DNA of 64,000 nt from an uncultured Tropicimonas sp. (GTDB lineage: Bacteria; Pseudomonadota; Alphaproteobacteria; Rhodobacterales; Rhodobacteraceae), in assembly GCA_947495685.1 (NCBI GenBank), contig CANLZY010000001.1:183511-247510 (forward strand), read 5' to 3'. Made by a program: the position numbers and the translations under genes. The notes beneath the pieces are model-generated. The model saw only the letters and a program-made list of their open reading frames with translations. It made no database searches and had not been told where the DNA came from. Shown one piece after another: positions 30,176-40,538 of the stretch (position 1 is its first letter; each line of letters opens with the position of its first letter).

Positions 30176-30862
30176 ATGAAAACGTTTCTTGCACTTGCAT
30201 CGGCCGCTGTTCTGGGGGGCTGGCTGACAACCGGACCAGCGCAGGCCGCAACCATCTTTGATAGCGGCGTGCTGGCGGAAGACGTTGATTCTGGCGCCTT
30301 CGCTGACGTGAGTTTTCCGCAGGAAGTGTCCGATATCTTTGATCTGACGTCTGCCGCGACGATCCGGGCGGTCGAGTGGTCTGGATTTTACAATCCATCT
30401 TCTACAGCGGGACCGGGCGACAACTTCACGCTGAGAATATACACCAATAGCGGCGCCTCTCCCAATCAACTCCCCGCCTTTTCCTCAGCGCTCAGCGTGA
30501 CATCGAAGGCTCCAACGACGAGTGGGCCGGCGGCCGGCATTATCTACGAGTATCTGGCCACGACCAGCGACATCGCCCTGACCGCCGGCACCTACTGGCT
30601 GAGCATCGTGAACGACCTGACAGGGGATCCGGATTCTTGGGCTTGGGGCCGCGATTCAAACGTCGTGGGAAGCCCGTTTTTCCGGACAACGATCGGCAGC
30701 ACCGGCTGGTTTGATGGGAGTGTGTCTGGTCCTGCGCCTCGTTTGGATTTCACGCTCTACGACGCACTGCCGGCGGCAGTGCCGGTTCCGCCGGCGCTTG
30801 GCCTGATGGGGCTGGGCCTTGGGGCGCTTGGCCTTTTGCGGCGCCGTCGCAAGAGCAGCTGA
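30176..30862 (+). CDS. Exported protein with VPLPA/PEP-CTERM-like sorting signal
   Basis: 228 residues. Signal peptide about residues 1-24 (MKTFLALASAAVLGG, ending PAQAA). The mature part has beta-strand-rich segments (AVEWSGFYNPSSTAGPG, DNFTLRIYTNSG, LTAGTYWLSIVNDL) like secreted PEP-CTERM proteins. The C-terminus has the tripartite sorting signal: VPVPPALGLMGLGLGALGL then RRRRKSS. In gamma- and alphaproteobacteria such tails are cut by exosortase/EpsH enzymes. The ATG at 30176 follows GGAGAAGG and begins the signal peptide. Surface or matrix role is inferred; no exosortase is in the window. Confidence 0.82.
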   Translation: MKTFLALASAAVLGGWLTTGPAQAATIFDSGVLAEDVDSGAFADVSFPQEVSDIFDLTSAATIRAVEWSGFYNPSSTAGPGDNFTLRIYTNSGASPNQLPAFSSALSVTSKAPTTSGPAAGIIYEYLATTSDIALTAGTYWLSIVNDLTGDPDSWAWGRDSNVVGSPFFRTTIGSTGWFDGSVSGPAPRLDFTLYDALPAAVPVPPALGLMGLGLGALGLLRRRRKSS

Positions 30863-31225
30863 ACGTCCGGACCGTCGCGGGATCGCGGCCTGCACGGGGC
30901 ATGACGCCGTCGGCGTGGCGAAGCAGTGTTGCCGCCTTTCGAGGCAGCCGAAGAGGTGAAGAAAAGTGGCCGCGATCTTCCGGATCGCGGCCATTTCCTT
31001 TACTTGGGCGCACCCGTCGAGCCAAACCGTGTTGGCCTCCCGTGCAAATCAATCTCTGGACCACCGAAGGCTCGCGGATGTCCGGGAAGGCGCACCTTTG
31101 GCAAGGATCGGGTGTTTCCCCAGATACAGTGACCTGCGGCCGGTCGTTTCAAGTGATCCCGCGTTTGGGGCAGGGGGGCGGCGCGTCCTCGCCCCGGGAT
31201 CATCCATGGTGCGCTGTCGTCAGCA
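30863..31225. other. Intergenic region after the VPLPA-CTERM gene
   Basis: 363 bases. It contains the hairpin at 30968. The remainder shows no gene, repeat or known element, and leads into the decayed amidohydrolase. Confidence 0.6.
30968..30992 (+). terminator. Rho-independent terminator after the VPLPA-CTERM gene
   Basis: Perfect 10-bp stem GGCCGCGATC / GATCGCGGCC with loop TTCCG, followed by ATTTCCTTTACTT on the plus strand and preceded by an A-rich tract, so it could act in both directions. It is about 105 bases beyond the stop codon. Confidence 0.75.
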
Positions 31226-32962
31226 TCACCCGTGAGCGTGCACCGTCTTGACGGCGTGTTCGGCCGCTACCTTGGCAAACCGGGCTCTGTCAGCAGGGTT
31301 GGCGAGGTCTTCCAAGGTCGCCTTTTCGCCCCCTGCATGGCCAACCGGCAGCTTGGCGCCTTCCATGACCGTCCCCCAGGCCTCGATATCCTTGATCCTC
31401 ATGGCATCGATGGTGAGCGGGTTTTCTGCCAGAGTTGTGAAGTTGGCCAGCTTTCCAACCTCGATGCTTCCTCGTTCCTTCTCAAGCCGCAAGGAATAGG
31501 CCGCGTCCAGCGTGATACCGCGCAGCGCGCCAAGGGTCGAAACCCTTTGATCCTCTCCGGCGGCCCGACCCGAGCTGGTGACCCTGTTCACCGCACACCA
31601 GATCAGGAACAAGGGGTCGCACGGGGCCATGGGCATGTCCGAATGCAACGAGTAGGACAGACCCGCGCGCTCGACGTCTCCCAGCCGGACCATTTGATCG
31701 GCCCGGTCCGGACCGAGCCCGAGCTCGCCGTATTTGTCCGACAATGCACTGACGTAGCAGGGGGTGGCGCTGACGATGGCTCCAAGCGCCTTGATCCGCT
31801 TGACCTGATCGAGGCCACTGACCGCGAAGTGAACAATGGTCGTGCGGTGATCGAACCGCGGTTTGCGCCGCTGGTTGGCCTCAAGCAAATTCAGCACGCG
31901 GTCCGGTCCGGCATCTCCGTTCACATGGATATGCAGTTGGTAGCCGGCATCCCAGTAGATCCGGAATGCCCGTTCAAAAAGCGCCTGATTCATCATCCAC
32001 GCGCCGTCATGGCCGTCCAGGTAGGGATCGCGACCCTGCATCGCCAACGAATAGACCGCGCCATCTGCAAACAGCTTCACGCTGCCATCGGAAAACTCGG
32101 TCATACCGCCGTACCAGCTCTGCAGCTTGCGTGTCTCCGAAAGGACGGCGGCATCATCGTCAGACTTCGAGACCAGACTCTTGCTGTCCGGGATGAAGGC
32201 CCAGCGGAATGGCATCGACGAGCTGGACATGACGGAGTTCACCATGTCCTGAACGGGCTTCACAAGGATGCCGCCGGGGATCGGTGCCAAACGTCACCCC
32301 CTTGGCGTGCATGAAATCGCGCATCAGTTCCAGACCCGCCCGCAGTTTCTCCGGGTTCGCGACCATCGGGGCCATGTTGGGCGGGATGGAGAACATGCCC
32401 TGTTCCCAGAAGTGGCCCGCGTATAAATCGGATTGATCCTGTGCGGATTGCGTCCAGCCATCCATCAGGTCCTGGGTGACGTCCGCATGGTCGAGCGTGG
32501 CACTGTTGAGCGTGAACTCATGGCATGACCGTGCCCGGATGATGATCGGCCTCGTGGTGCTGATCCTGTCCAGATCGCTGCGGGTCAACGGCCCGAACAG
32601 CACTCGTGGTATCCCCAACTCAACAGCGCTTCATCCGGATCTTCCAGGTTGCTGTCTGCCATCGTGAGTCGGGTCAAGAAATCCTGCTTGTCGCTCACCG
32701 CCGGGATCGTACCGAATGGCAGGGCCCAATCCTCGATCGACAGGATTTCGGACGACATCGTCAACGCTGCCAGAACCGGATGGTCGTGTTGTGCGTTGAA
32801 GCCCGGAACGATCACCTTGTCATCAAAAGTGCGATCGACTTCGAAAGGCTGCGCTCCAAGAAGGGTCACGATCTCTCTGGCCGTGTAGATTGTCACCGCG
32901 CTCTGCGCAGTCATCATGCGGCCAACGTCGCTGAGAGAGGATGACTCTGCCCATGCCATCAT
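31226..32962 (-). pseudogene. Broken YtcJ-like amidohydrolase (Amidohydrolase_3)
   Basis: Three reading frames on the minus strand read as one metal-dependent amidohydrolase. The N-terminal part (about 32962-32600) holds VIVPGFNAQHDHP, where the family has PGFIDxHxHP. The middle part (to about 32275) holds HFWEQGMFSIPPNMAPMVAN and FMHAKGVTFGTDP. The C-terminal part (to 31226) starts GGILVKPVQDMVNSV and has HIHVNGDAGPDRVLNLLE and HSDMPMAPCDPL. Frameshifts lie near 32600-32615 and near 32275. Also IVTL runs directly into LGAQPFEVD, so about 35 residues expected near the N-terminus are missing. Two frameshifts plus a deletion make sequencing error an unlikely full explanation. Confidence 0.82.
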
Positions 32963-33009
32963 GCCGGGAGAGCAAAGGCGGTGTCAGCATATCGCGTTGG
33001 AAGCCCGGG

Positions 33010-33840
33010 GCGTGTCTAGGAAGACCCTGAAGATCGCGAGGTCGTCGCGCTCACCGTTCTCACGGGCTGCGTGCCAACGGCCATAGGCCTTGAGGTTATG
33101 CGAGGCGGGGCCGCAGAACTGTCGGACGAAGTCCCGGTAGCGGCTGATGAGGGCCTTCACGGTGTTGATGTGGTGGGTCCTTGGCATGCGGCGGGATCGC
33201 TTCCCTCCATTGAGCGCGAAGTGCGTAATGCGGGTGGTTTTCGCGATCGCCTCGTGTGGTGTGTCCATCAGTGCAGAGCACGGCGTCCGACGCTATCGTC
33301 GGTAGCAGGGCTGAGGCCACTTCTTGCTCGGTCAACTGGTTCACCGCTTCGGGCGCACGATGCCACCCCTGTCGGTAAGCGCCACGAGGTTCTTGTTCCA
33401 CGCCAGACAACCACGAGGAGGCATTTTCACGGTGGCGTTCCGGCTTTTGTAGCAGCGCCACGGCTCCCGCGGGGGACACAGCATATTCAGGGGATCTGCC
33501 TGATACCGCACCCATTCCCGCGAGGCTTTCCGACTCTCGCGCTGACGTGCTTCATCGGCTTCGACGATGCCTGACATCACGCCGTTCCGTTCCGCAGGAA
33601 GGAGACGGATCATCGCCATGCGCCACCGCCAGGCAGTGTGCCGCGAGAGGCCCAGCTTCGTTTCGACGAGGCTCAGCGCGGACAGCCCTGGTCGGCTTCC
33701 TCCCCGCAGCGCGCGTCCAGCGCGAGCACGGCCTCGACCCTCCGTTGGGAGTCTGTCACGGCTGTGCCAAGCCGGACGAGTTGCTGCGGTGTCAGCAGGC
33801 GAAGCCTTGAGGCGAGTTCTGCGAAGGCGGGCTTGTGCAT
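33010..33840 (-). pseudogene. Decayed IS1595-family (ISXO2-like) transposase
   Basis: Pieces in several frames on the minus strand follow the order of an IS1595 transposase: start MHKPAFAELASRLRLLTP (33840), then LVETKLGLSRHTAWRWRM and MSGIVEADEARQRES (family EADET, first catalytic Asp), then VASALLPTIASDAVLCTDGH (second Asp), then THFALNGGKRSRRMPRTH, VKALISRYRDFVRQFCGPAS and LKAYGRWHAARENGERDDLA at the end. The Cys zinc-binding region expected near the N-terminus is missing. At least three frameshifts are needed. GGGGCGTGTCTAGGAAG near 33007 resembles an IS end, but I found no matching inverted repeat on the other side. It cannot encode an active enzyme. Confidence 0.8.
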
Positions 33841-35370
33841 TGCGGTCCTCCAGCAAAGCTGGAGTGGCAAAATCAGCTGATTTCGGCAGAACGAAGGCAC
33901 ACCAACACGCCATGCGGACACCGCCAGAGCAAAGGTATGTGGCCCCGAGCAGCTCCGCGCGCCGGACGGACCGTCTGTTCGGCTTCTGCATTCCCATTGT
34001 CCCTTGCAGTCGGACTGCTCGAAACGAGCCTGCCCCAGGAAGGCCGAGATGAAAAGTTCGACTTCGACGTCATCCTGGTGCCGGATCGGGCGCAAAGGAG
34101 ACAATGACTGACGAGGGGGGCGCTTGCAGGGAATGCCGTTTCAAGTCCGGGGCTCTGCGAGCGACGGGGAAAGTGGACTTCCCCGTCGCGGCGATGTGAC
34201 AAAGACCTGCGATTTTAGATCGGCGATCCGAAACGCCGGAGGTCGCATTTCAAGGCGCTATGTGACCGGCGGGTGGGATTGGATTTTGGCCAACCCGCGG
34301 CATGCGGGAATCCATTGGGAACTCTCACGGACGACCCGGTCGTCGTCCATGAAAGGATCGATTTCCGCCCGCATGCTTGCAGTCGGTGTTCAACGTTCTC
34401 GATCGTCCTGTCCATTCCGGTTTTGATCTCCGGACCGGGCGCGTGACGCCGAACGCCGTTCGGGCAAACCGACTCGTCAGGCGCGAAACCGGCGGCACCG
34501 CGGCGAGCCCTGTCGATGCAATATCCACCGAGCTTGTCGCCATCGCTTCGCCCTTCCAGAACGAAGGGAGCTCTCGAGTTCGACGCTTCTCCCAGTTTCG
34601 CGAAGCCCTGCCTGTGGGGCTCGTCGAGAAAGAAGGTCGCCGGGGAGACTGACATCAGAACCTGCAACGAGATGACGATCCTCAATGCAGGGTACTGGAA
34701 ATGACCTCTACCCCAGAACATGCGAGGCCGATGCTGGCTCTTCGGCCCTGTCGCAGCAAAATCCGTAGACATCTGCATGCGGTCGTGTTCGCGGATCCAC
34801 CCTTGGTTCCCCGGGGATGGCCTTGAACCTGAAGGCACTCGTCGGAGGATGATTGCCTGGGTCGTCTGGATACACGGAAACGACACCGAAGAGGAACTTC
34901 TGGCAGTCGAACGGAAATCTGACCAGATCGAAATCGGGGGCCTGCCGGGCGTCGCCAATTCCTCAAGAAACTCGACTGTGCCATCCGGAAGGATGATCAC
35001 CGGTGTTTCCTTGATCCAGTGGGTTTCCTGGTGGTTCTGAACCGCGAATGTCGGAACGCGCTTCCCTTGGGTGAGCGGACACCGGCCCTTGGGGGTCAAT
35101 AGGGTGGCGACTGATGCTTCGCCGCAAACGCCGTGAACCTGGCAATTGGGCTGGGTTTGCGGAGCCACCTCTTGTTCTGAGGGGCTGGGCAAGCGCCTTG
35201 GGGTCATGGAATGGTGTTCACGTCGCATTCAGGTATGCGATAATGGATCGCAGCGTCATGCGGCCTGCCAGGTTGTCGTCTTTGCTGCAGCGCAGTATGC
35301 CGGATGCATGCCGACGCCGCGCCTCTCCGTGACGCCTTGCAGTAAAAATGATCGAAAGAGGAGTGGGCCG
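33841..35370. other. Degenerate region before ackA, no gene supported
   Basis: About 1.5 kb. A 337-codon minus-strand frame (34215-35228) is open, but its translation is rich in Arg, Ser and Pro, has no recognised family and no ribosome site, and looks like chance. Base composition and codon use differ from the well-coded flanks. No tRNA, clean repeat or IS end was found. With the two pseudogenes on its left it looks like debris of past insertions. Confidence 0.5.
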
Positions 35371-36519
35371 ATGTCTGCCATCCTGACCCTGAATGCCGGG
35401 TCCAGTTCCATCAAGTTTTCCGTCTATCTGGCCGGAGACGAGCCGCAGGAAATTGCCGTCGGACAGATCGACGGCCTTGGGCCCGATGCCCGGTTGATCC
35501 TGAAGGCGAACGGCAAAAAGACGACAACCGAATTGGGCGAGGCCGATCATGCCTCGGGGCTGGCCGCGGTGCTTGCGGCGCTTGAACCCGTTCTGGGCGG
35601 TCAGATCGTTTTGGGTGTCGGCCATCGGATCGTGCACGGTGGCACGGACTATGGCGACCCCATCGTGCTGACGACCGAGATCCTGGACGACCTGGCCCGG
35701 CTGACGCCGTTGGCGCCGCTGCACCAACCCCACAACATCGCCGCCATACGTGCCGCCATGGCGGCATTCCCGGATGCCGTGCAGATCGGCTGTTTTGATA
35801 CCGGCTTTCACAGGGGCCACCCGTTCGTGAACGACACCTACGGCCTGCCACGTCAGATGTATGCCGACGGCGTGCGGCGCTATGGGTTTCATGGGCTGAG
35901 CTATGACTACGTCACCGGCCATATCGCCCGGACCCATCCAGAGCTGAAGGATGCGCGGATCGTCATTGCCCACCTTGGCAACGGCGCGTCGATGACATGC
36001 GTGCGGGGTCGCAAGTCCATTGCCTCCACGTTGGGATTTTCGGCGATTGACGGGTTGCCGATGGGCACCCGCTGTGGGCAGCTTGATCCGGGCGTCATCC
36101 TGTTCCTGCTCGACAAGGGTATGACGGGGCCGGAAATCTCCGATCTGCTGTGGAAAGAATCCGGCATGAAGGGCATGTCGGGCATCACCCATGACATGCG
36201 GACGCTGGGGGAGTCGGACGCGCCCGAGGCCAAGGAGGCCGTCGCCTATTTTATCGCCCGCGTGAAACGAGAGCTTGGCGCGCTTTCAGCCACAAATGGC
36301 GGGATCGATGCGCTGGTCTTTACCGGGGGAATAGGTGAGCATTCGTCCCTCGTCCGCAAGGGGGTCTGCACCGACATGGAGTTCCTGGGTATCTCCATCG
36401 ACGCAGATGCCAACGACCGAAATGCCGAGGAAATCGGCACTGGCGCGGTGAAGGTCATGGTGGTCAAGACCGACGAAGAGCGGGTCATCGCGCGCGCCGT
36501 CGCGCGCCACCTGGACTAG
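35371..36519 (+). CDS. ackA: Acetate kinase
   Basis: 382 residues. It interconverts acetyl phosphate + ADP and acetate + ATP in the cytoplasm. Signatures: [17 protein letters not shown] at the N-terminus, [15 protein letters not shown] with HRx[76 protein letters not shown] and [20 protein letters not shown] at 35371 follows AAAGAGGAG. No pta lies beside it. Because Xsc (57895) releases acetyl phosphate during taurine breakdown, this kinase may be the ATP-yielding step for that pathway; that link is my inference. Confidence 0.95.
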   Translation: MSAILTLNAGSSSIKFSVYLAGDEPQEIAVGQIDGLGPDARLILKANGKKTTTELGEADHASGLAAVLAALEPVLGGQIVLGVGHRIVHGGTDYGDPIVLTTEILDDLARLTPLAPLHQPHNIAAIRAAMAAFPDAVQIGCFDTGFHRGHPFVNDTYGLPRQMYADGVRRYGFHGLSYDYVTGHIARTHPELKDARIVIAHLGNGASMTCVRGRKSIASTLGFSAIDGLPMGTRCGQLDPGVILFLLDKGMTGPEISDLLWKESGMKGMSGITHDMRTLGESDAPEAKEAVAYFIARVKRELGALSATNGGIDALVFTGGIGEHSSLVRKGVCTDMEFLGISIDADANDRNAEEIGTGAVKVMVVKTDEERVIARAVARHLD

Positions 36520-36778
36520 AGATCGGCTGACAAAACGCTACATCGGTCGGCATGGTGTGCCGGCCCATTGCCGTTCGCGGGCTACGTGGCCCCGAGTTGA
36601 ATTGACCCTGTCGCGGTCTGGTCCCGCACCCGCGCAGGCTGCATGCGCAAAATGGGAAACGTCAGTCCCTGCGTTGCGTCAGATATTGCTCACAAACGCC
36701 GGAAACCATGTTACGTTTTCCCGGACACAAGAGGTTGGCCGACACGGACCGCCCGTCAATCAAGTTGGGAGAAGAAAC

Positions 36779-38698
36779 ATGATTCTGCGTTCATCCGTGG
36801 CGGTTTTCGCCATTCTTGCTGTTCTTCCTGCCAGTGCACAATTTGTTCCCTCAAGTGAGTCCCTGCAGGGGCTGTATCCGGGCAAGGCCTATTCACCCTA
36901 TGCCAAGCGATCCTTTCCCAGCTTTGTTTACTGGGGCGATACGCATCTTCACACCGGGTATTCCATGGATGCCGGGCTATTTGGAAACACCACCGGCCAT
37001 GACACGGCTTATCGGTTCGCGCGCGGCGAAGAAGTCATGGCGGCGTCCGGGCAACCGGTGAAACTGTCCCGGCCGCTCGATTGGTTGGTGTTGACCGACC
37101 ATTCTGACGGCATGGGCATGATCTTTGATCTGCAGGCAGGAAAGCCCAACGTCATGGCCTCCGAACAGGGCAGGCGTTGGAGCGAAGCGCTAAACCAGGG
37201 CGGCGAGGCCTCGGCAGCGGCTGCGCTGGACCTGATCGGCAACTTCTCGCAAGGCACGATGGATGAATCGTTGATCCTCGACTATTCGCCCGGCTCGCCG
37301 ATCTATGCATCGGTCTGGGAAACGGTCGTCGAAAAGGCCGAGGAATACAACGACCCGGGCACCTTCACCGCGTTTATCGGGTACGAGTGGACGTCGCTGG
37401 ACAAGGGCAACAACCTGCACCGAAACGTCGTCATGCGGGACAATGGCGACAGGGCGCTGATGGTCGAACCGATGGTCACGCAGGCACCGGTTGGCAGCAC
37501 CGACCCGCTGGACCTGTACGACTGGCTTCAGACCTACGAGGACAAGACCGGCGGTCAGGTCTTTGCGCTGGCCCACAACGGCAACCTGTCCAACGGCATC
37601 ATGTTCCCGACGGACAAGCAGTTCACCGGCAAGGCGATCGACGAGGATTATGTGCGTCTGCGCGACAAGTGGGAGCCGCTGTACGAATTCACCCAGATCA
37701 AGGGCGACGGCGAAACCCATCCGGTGTTGAGCCCGGATGATCCGTTTGCGGATTACGAGACCTGGGATGCCGGCAACCTGGATCTGAGCGCCAGCAAGAC
37801 GGAGGACATGCTGAAGCACGAGTACGCCCGCGAGGCCCTGAAACAGGGGATGGCGTTGCAGAAAAAGCTGGGCATCAACCCCTACAAGTTCGGCGCCGTG
37901 GGCTCGACCGACAGTCACACGTCGTTGGCCACGGCGGGTTCGGACAACTACTTTGGCAAGGCCACCAATGCCGAACCCAGCCCGACCCGGATGCAGCATC
38001 CTTTCACCAAAACTGAGAATGGCACGTTCGAGGGATACGAGTTGGTGGCGTCCGGTTACACAGGTGTCTGGGCCGAAGAGAACACCCGCAAGTCGCTGTG
38101 GGATGCGATGGTGCGCAAGGAAACCTATGCCACGACCGGGCCGCGGATGATGGTCCGGTTCTTTGGCGGCTGGGATTTCACCGAGAACGACCTGCGTTCG
38201 CGCCAACCCGCTTTTGCCGGATATGGCCGGGGCGTCCCGATGGGGGGCGACCTGACGGGGGCCAAGGGTGATGCGCCGACCTTCATGGTCTATGCTCTGC
38301 GCGACCCGATCGGCGCCAACCTGGACCGGGTTCAGATCGTCAAGGGCTGGATGGACGTGGACGGCGGCCTGCATGAAAAGGTCTATGACGTTGCCTGGTC
38401 GGATGGGCGTGAAATGGGCGCAGACGGGCAGGTGCCGCCGGTTGGAGACACCGTCAACCTGGAGATGGCGAGCTTTACCAACAGCATCGGCGCGGCAGAG
38501 CTTGGCGCGGTCTGGACCGACCCGGAGTTCGACGCCGCCCAACAGGCGTTCTATTACGCCCGCGTGCTGGAGATCCCGACTCCCCGTTGGGTTGTCTACG
38601 ATGCTGTCAGGTTCGGGGTCGAGATCCCCGAAGGCGCGACCAAGGTTCACCAGGAACGCGGCTATACCTCGCCGATCTGGTACGAACCCGAAGGCTGA
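36779..38698 (+). CDS. Exported DUF3604 protein (PHP-like metal hydrolase fold)
   Basis: 639 residues with a signal peptide ([20 protein letters not shown]). Histidine-rich motifs suggest a metal site: [68 protein letters not shown] and [16 protein letters not shown]. This pattern matches the DUF3604 family. ATG at 36779 follows GGGAGAAG; the frame is open further upstream but begins at the signal peptide. Reaction unknown; the PHP-type motif makes a periplasmic or secreted hydrolase plausible. Confidence 0.88.
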   Translation: MILRSSVAVFAILAVLPASAQFVPSSESLQGLYPGKAYSPYAKRSFPSFVYWGDTHLHTGYSMDAGLFGNTTGHDTAYRFARGEEVMAASGQPVKLSRPLDWLVLTDHSDGMGMIFDLQAGKPNVMASEQGRRWSEALNQGGEASAAAALDLIGNFSQGTMDESLILDYSPGSPIYASVWETVVEKAEEYNDPGTFTAFIGYEWTSLDKGNNLHRNVVMRDNGDRALMVEPMVTQAPVGSTDPLDLYDWLQTYEDKTGGQVFALAHNGNLSNGIMFPTDKQFTGKAIDEDYVRLRDKWEPLYEFTQIKGDGETHPVLSPDDPFADYETWDAGNLDLSASKTEDMLKHEYAREALKQGMALQKKLGINPYKFGAVGSTDSHTSLATAGSDNYFGKATNAEPSPTRMQHPFTKTENGTFEGYELVASGYTGVWAEENTRKSLWDAMVRKETYATTGPRMMVRFFGGWDFTENDLRSRQPAFAGYGRGVPMGGDLTGAKGDAPTFMVYALRDPIGANLDRVQIVKGWMDVDGGLHEKVYDVAWSDGREMGADGQVPPVGDTVNLEMASFTNSIGAAELGAVWTDPEFDAAQQAFYYARVLEIPTPRWVVYDAVRFGVEIPEGATKVHQERGYTSPIWYEPEG

Positions 38699-38817
38699 TG
38701 CAGACCATTACGTTGGGCGGTGAGGTCCGTCGCGCCGCCCAACGAAAAGCCAGGGACGAATTGACAGTCTCGCGCCATCGCGTCACGCCTTGGCAACCGG
38801 TTTTCCAAGAGGGCTCG

Positions 38818-40422
38818 ATGATACGCATTCCACATTCTGTCGCTTTAGCGGCCTGTCTGGCCTTCGGCCTGACGATTGCGCCACACACTGGGCGCGCCTC
38901 GGTCGAAACGGTTTTGGCGGAACAGGTGCGGGCCATCGTGGCAGGCCAGTCGGAGGTGTCGGGCGAACAAATTGTCGCCGGTGATTTCCTGGAGCAGCTG
39001 TATGGGCTGCGGGGCAATGCGCCGATCTGGTTCGGCACCCCGGCGGCGCGGCAGTTGTTGGCGGAACTGGACTTTGCCTTGTCGCAGGGGTTCCGGCCGC
39101 CGGATTTCCACATGCCGCGCCTGCTGGACCTGTACGATCAGGCGACGGTTGGGACCGATGCGGACAAGGCGGCCTTTGATATTGTCGCCACCGATGCTGC
39201 CGCCCGGTTGGTGCATCACATGGTGTTCGGAAAGGTCTCGCCCGAGGCCCTGAGCAGCACATGGAACTTTTCCCAGCCCGTGATCGAGCGTCCGCCCGCA
39301 GAGGTGTTTCAGGAGTATCTCTCCGGTCCGGGGTTTTCGGCCCTGATGGGAAAGCTTGCCATTGGCAATTCGCAATACCTGCAAATGGTCGATGCGCTGA
39401 ACCTGTATCGTGAGATCGACGCCCGTGGTGGCTGGCCCATGGTGCCGGAAGGACCCGCGTTGAAACCCGGAATGGAGGACCCGCGTGTTCCCGTCCTCAA
39501 GGAACGACTTCTGGCCGAGGGGGACTACACCGGGATGGTGGGCGAGGGGCTGGTCTATGATGCCGTCACCGAGGCCGCCGTGGTCCGGTTTCAGGCGCGC
39601 CACGGCCTGAGCGCCGATGGTGTGATCGGCCCAAGGACCCTGGCCTCGATGAACCGGACCCCGGCGGATCGTGTCGATCAACTGCGGTTGAGCCTAGAAC
39701 GGTTCCGCTGGTTCGTACGCGGACTGGAGGACGACTTTGTCCTGGTCAATATCGCTGGTGCGCGAACGTTCCTGGTTCTGGACGGCGAGTTGGCCTGGAC
39801 GACCCGTTCTATCACCGGATCGGCCTATCGTCAGACGCCGGTGTTTCGCGATGACATCAAGTACATGGAGCTCAACCCGACCTGGACCGTTCCGGCGTCG
39901 ATCTTTCGCAAGGACAAGCTTTCGGTAATCCGCAAGGATCCGGGCTACCTTGAGCGGAACAATTACCTGGTGCGCAACGCGTCGGGCAAGGTCGTGCCGG
40001 CCCGTTCAGTGAACTGGAACGCAAACAATCCCAATGTGTCCCTGATGCAGAAACCCGGACCCGACAACGCGTTGGGGCGGATAAAGTTCATGTTTCCCAA
40101 CAAGTATGCCGTTTACCTGCACGATACCAACAACCGAGGTCTGTTTGATCGCGAGGATCGCAATCTGAGCTCGGGCTGCGTGCGGGTCGAAGATCCGTTC
40201 GTTCTGGCAGGGTTGTTGATGCGGGACGATCCGGAGTGGAGCCAGACCCGGATGCAGGCGATCCTGGACAGCGGCAAGACCACCCGGGTGGACCTGCCCG
40301 AGCCGATGCCGGTGATGCTGACCTATTGGACCGCCTGGGTCGAAGACGGCAGGGTGCATTTCCGCGAAGACCCTTACGAGCGTGATGCAGCGGTATTGAA
40401 GGCGTTGAACGCCGCTTTCTGA
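38818..40422 (+). CDS. L,D-transpeptidase (YcbB/LdtD-like) with peptidoglycan-binding domain
   Basis: 534 residues with a signal peptide (SVALAACLAFGLTIAP). A YcbB-like scaffold domain comes first (LYGLRGNAPIWFGTPAARQL, FALSQGFRPPDFHMPRL), then PG_binding_1 (VVRFQARHGLSADGVIGPRT). The YkuD catalytic domain near the C-terminus has His435 in AVYLHDTNNRGLF and Cys454 in NLSSGCVRVEDPFVLAGL, the expected HX...SxGCxR pair. It should form 3-3 crosslinks or attach protein to peptidoglycan in the periplasm. It is followed by a strong bidirectional hairpin. Confidence 0.92.
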   Translation: MIRIPHSVALAACLAFGLTIAPHTGRASVETVLAEQVRAIVAGQSEVSGEQIVAGDFLEQLYGLRGNAPIWFGTPAARQLLAELDFALSQGFRPPDFHMPRLLDLYDQATVGTDADKAAFDIVATDAAARLVHHMVFGKVSPEALSSTWNFSQPVIERPPAEVFQEYLSGPGFSALMGKLAIGNSQYLQMVDALNLYREIDARGGWPMVPEGPALKPGMEDPRVPVLKERLLAEGDYTGMVGEGLVYDAVTEAAVVRFQARHGLSADGVIGPRTLASMNRTPADRVDQLRLSLERFRWFVRGLEDDFVLVNIAGARTFLVLDGELAWTTRSITGSAYRQTPVFRDDIKYMELNPTWTVPASIFRKDKLSVIRKDPGYLERNNYLVRNASGKVVPARSVNWNANNPNVSLMQKPGPDNALGRIKFMFPNKYAVYLHDTNNRGLFDREDRNLSSGCVRVEDPFVLAGLLMRDDPEWSQTRMQAILDSGKTTRVDLPEPMPVMLTYWTAWVEDGRVHFREDPYERDAAVLKALNAAF

Positions 40423-40458
40423 TTGCGACCCTGACCGTGGTTGTTTCGCGTGCAAGAC

Positions 40459-40498
40459 ATGCAAAGGGCGGCGATCTCTGGATCGCCGCCCTTTGCAT
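40459..40498. terminator. Strong bidirectional terminator between ldt and tctA
   Basis: A perfect 18-bp inverted repeat (ATGCAAAGGGCGGCGATC and its complement) with a 4-base loop TCTG. It lies 37 bases after the transpeptidase stop and 41 before the tctA stop. A/T-rich outer stem on both sides supplies T-tracts either way. Confidence 0.85.
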
Positions 40499-40538
40499 GG
40501 TGTTCGGAAACGGAACGCTTGTGATGCGATGCTGAAGT

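Noticed and set aside
31226..32962. Programmed frameshifting in the amidohydrolase
   Set aside because: There is no slippery heptamer or pseudoknot context that I can see, two shifts would be needed, and a block of residues is also missing; decay is simpler.
34215..35228. 337-codon minus-strand frame before ackA
   Set aside because: No family, no ribosome site, and irregular composition; one stretch (ETPVIILPDGTVEFLEELA) looks protein-like but is too short to support a gene.
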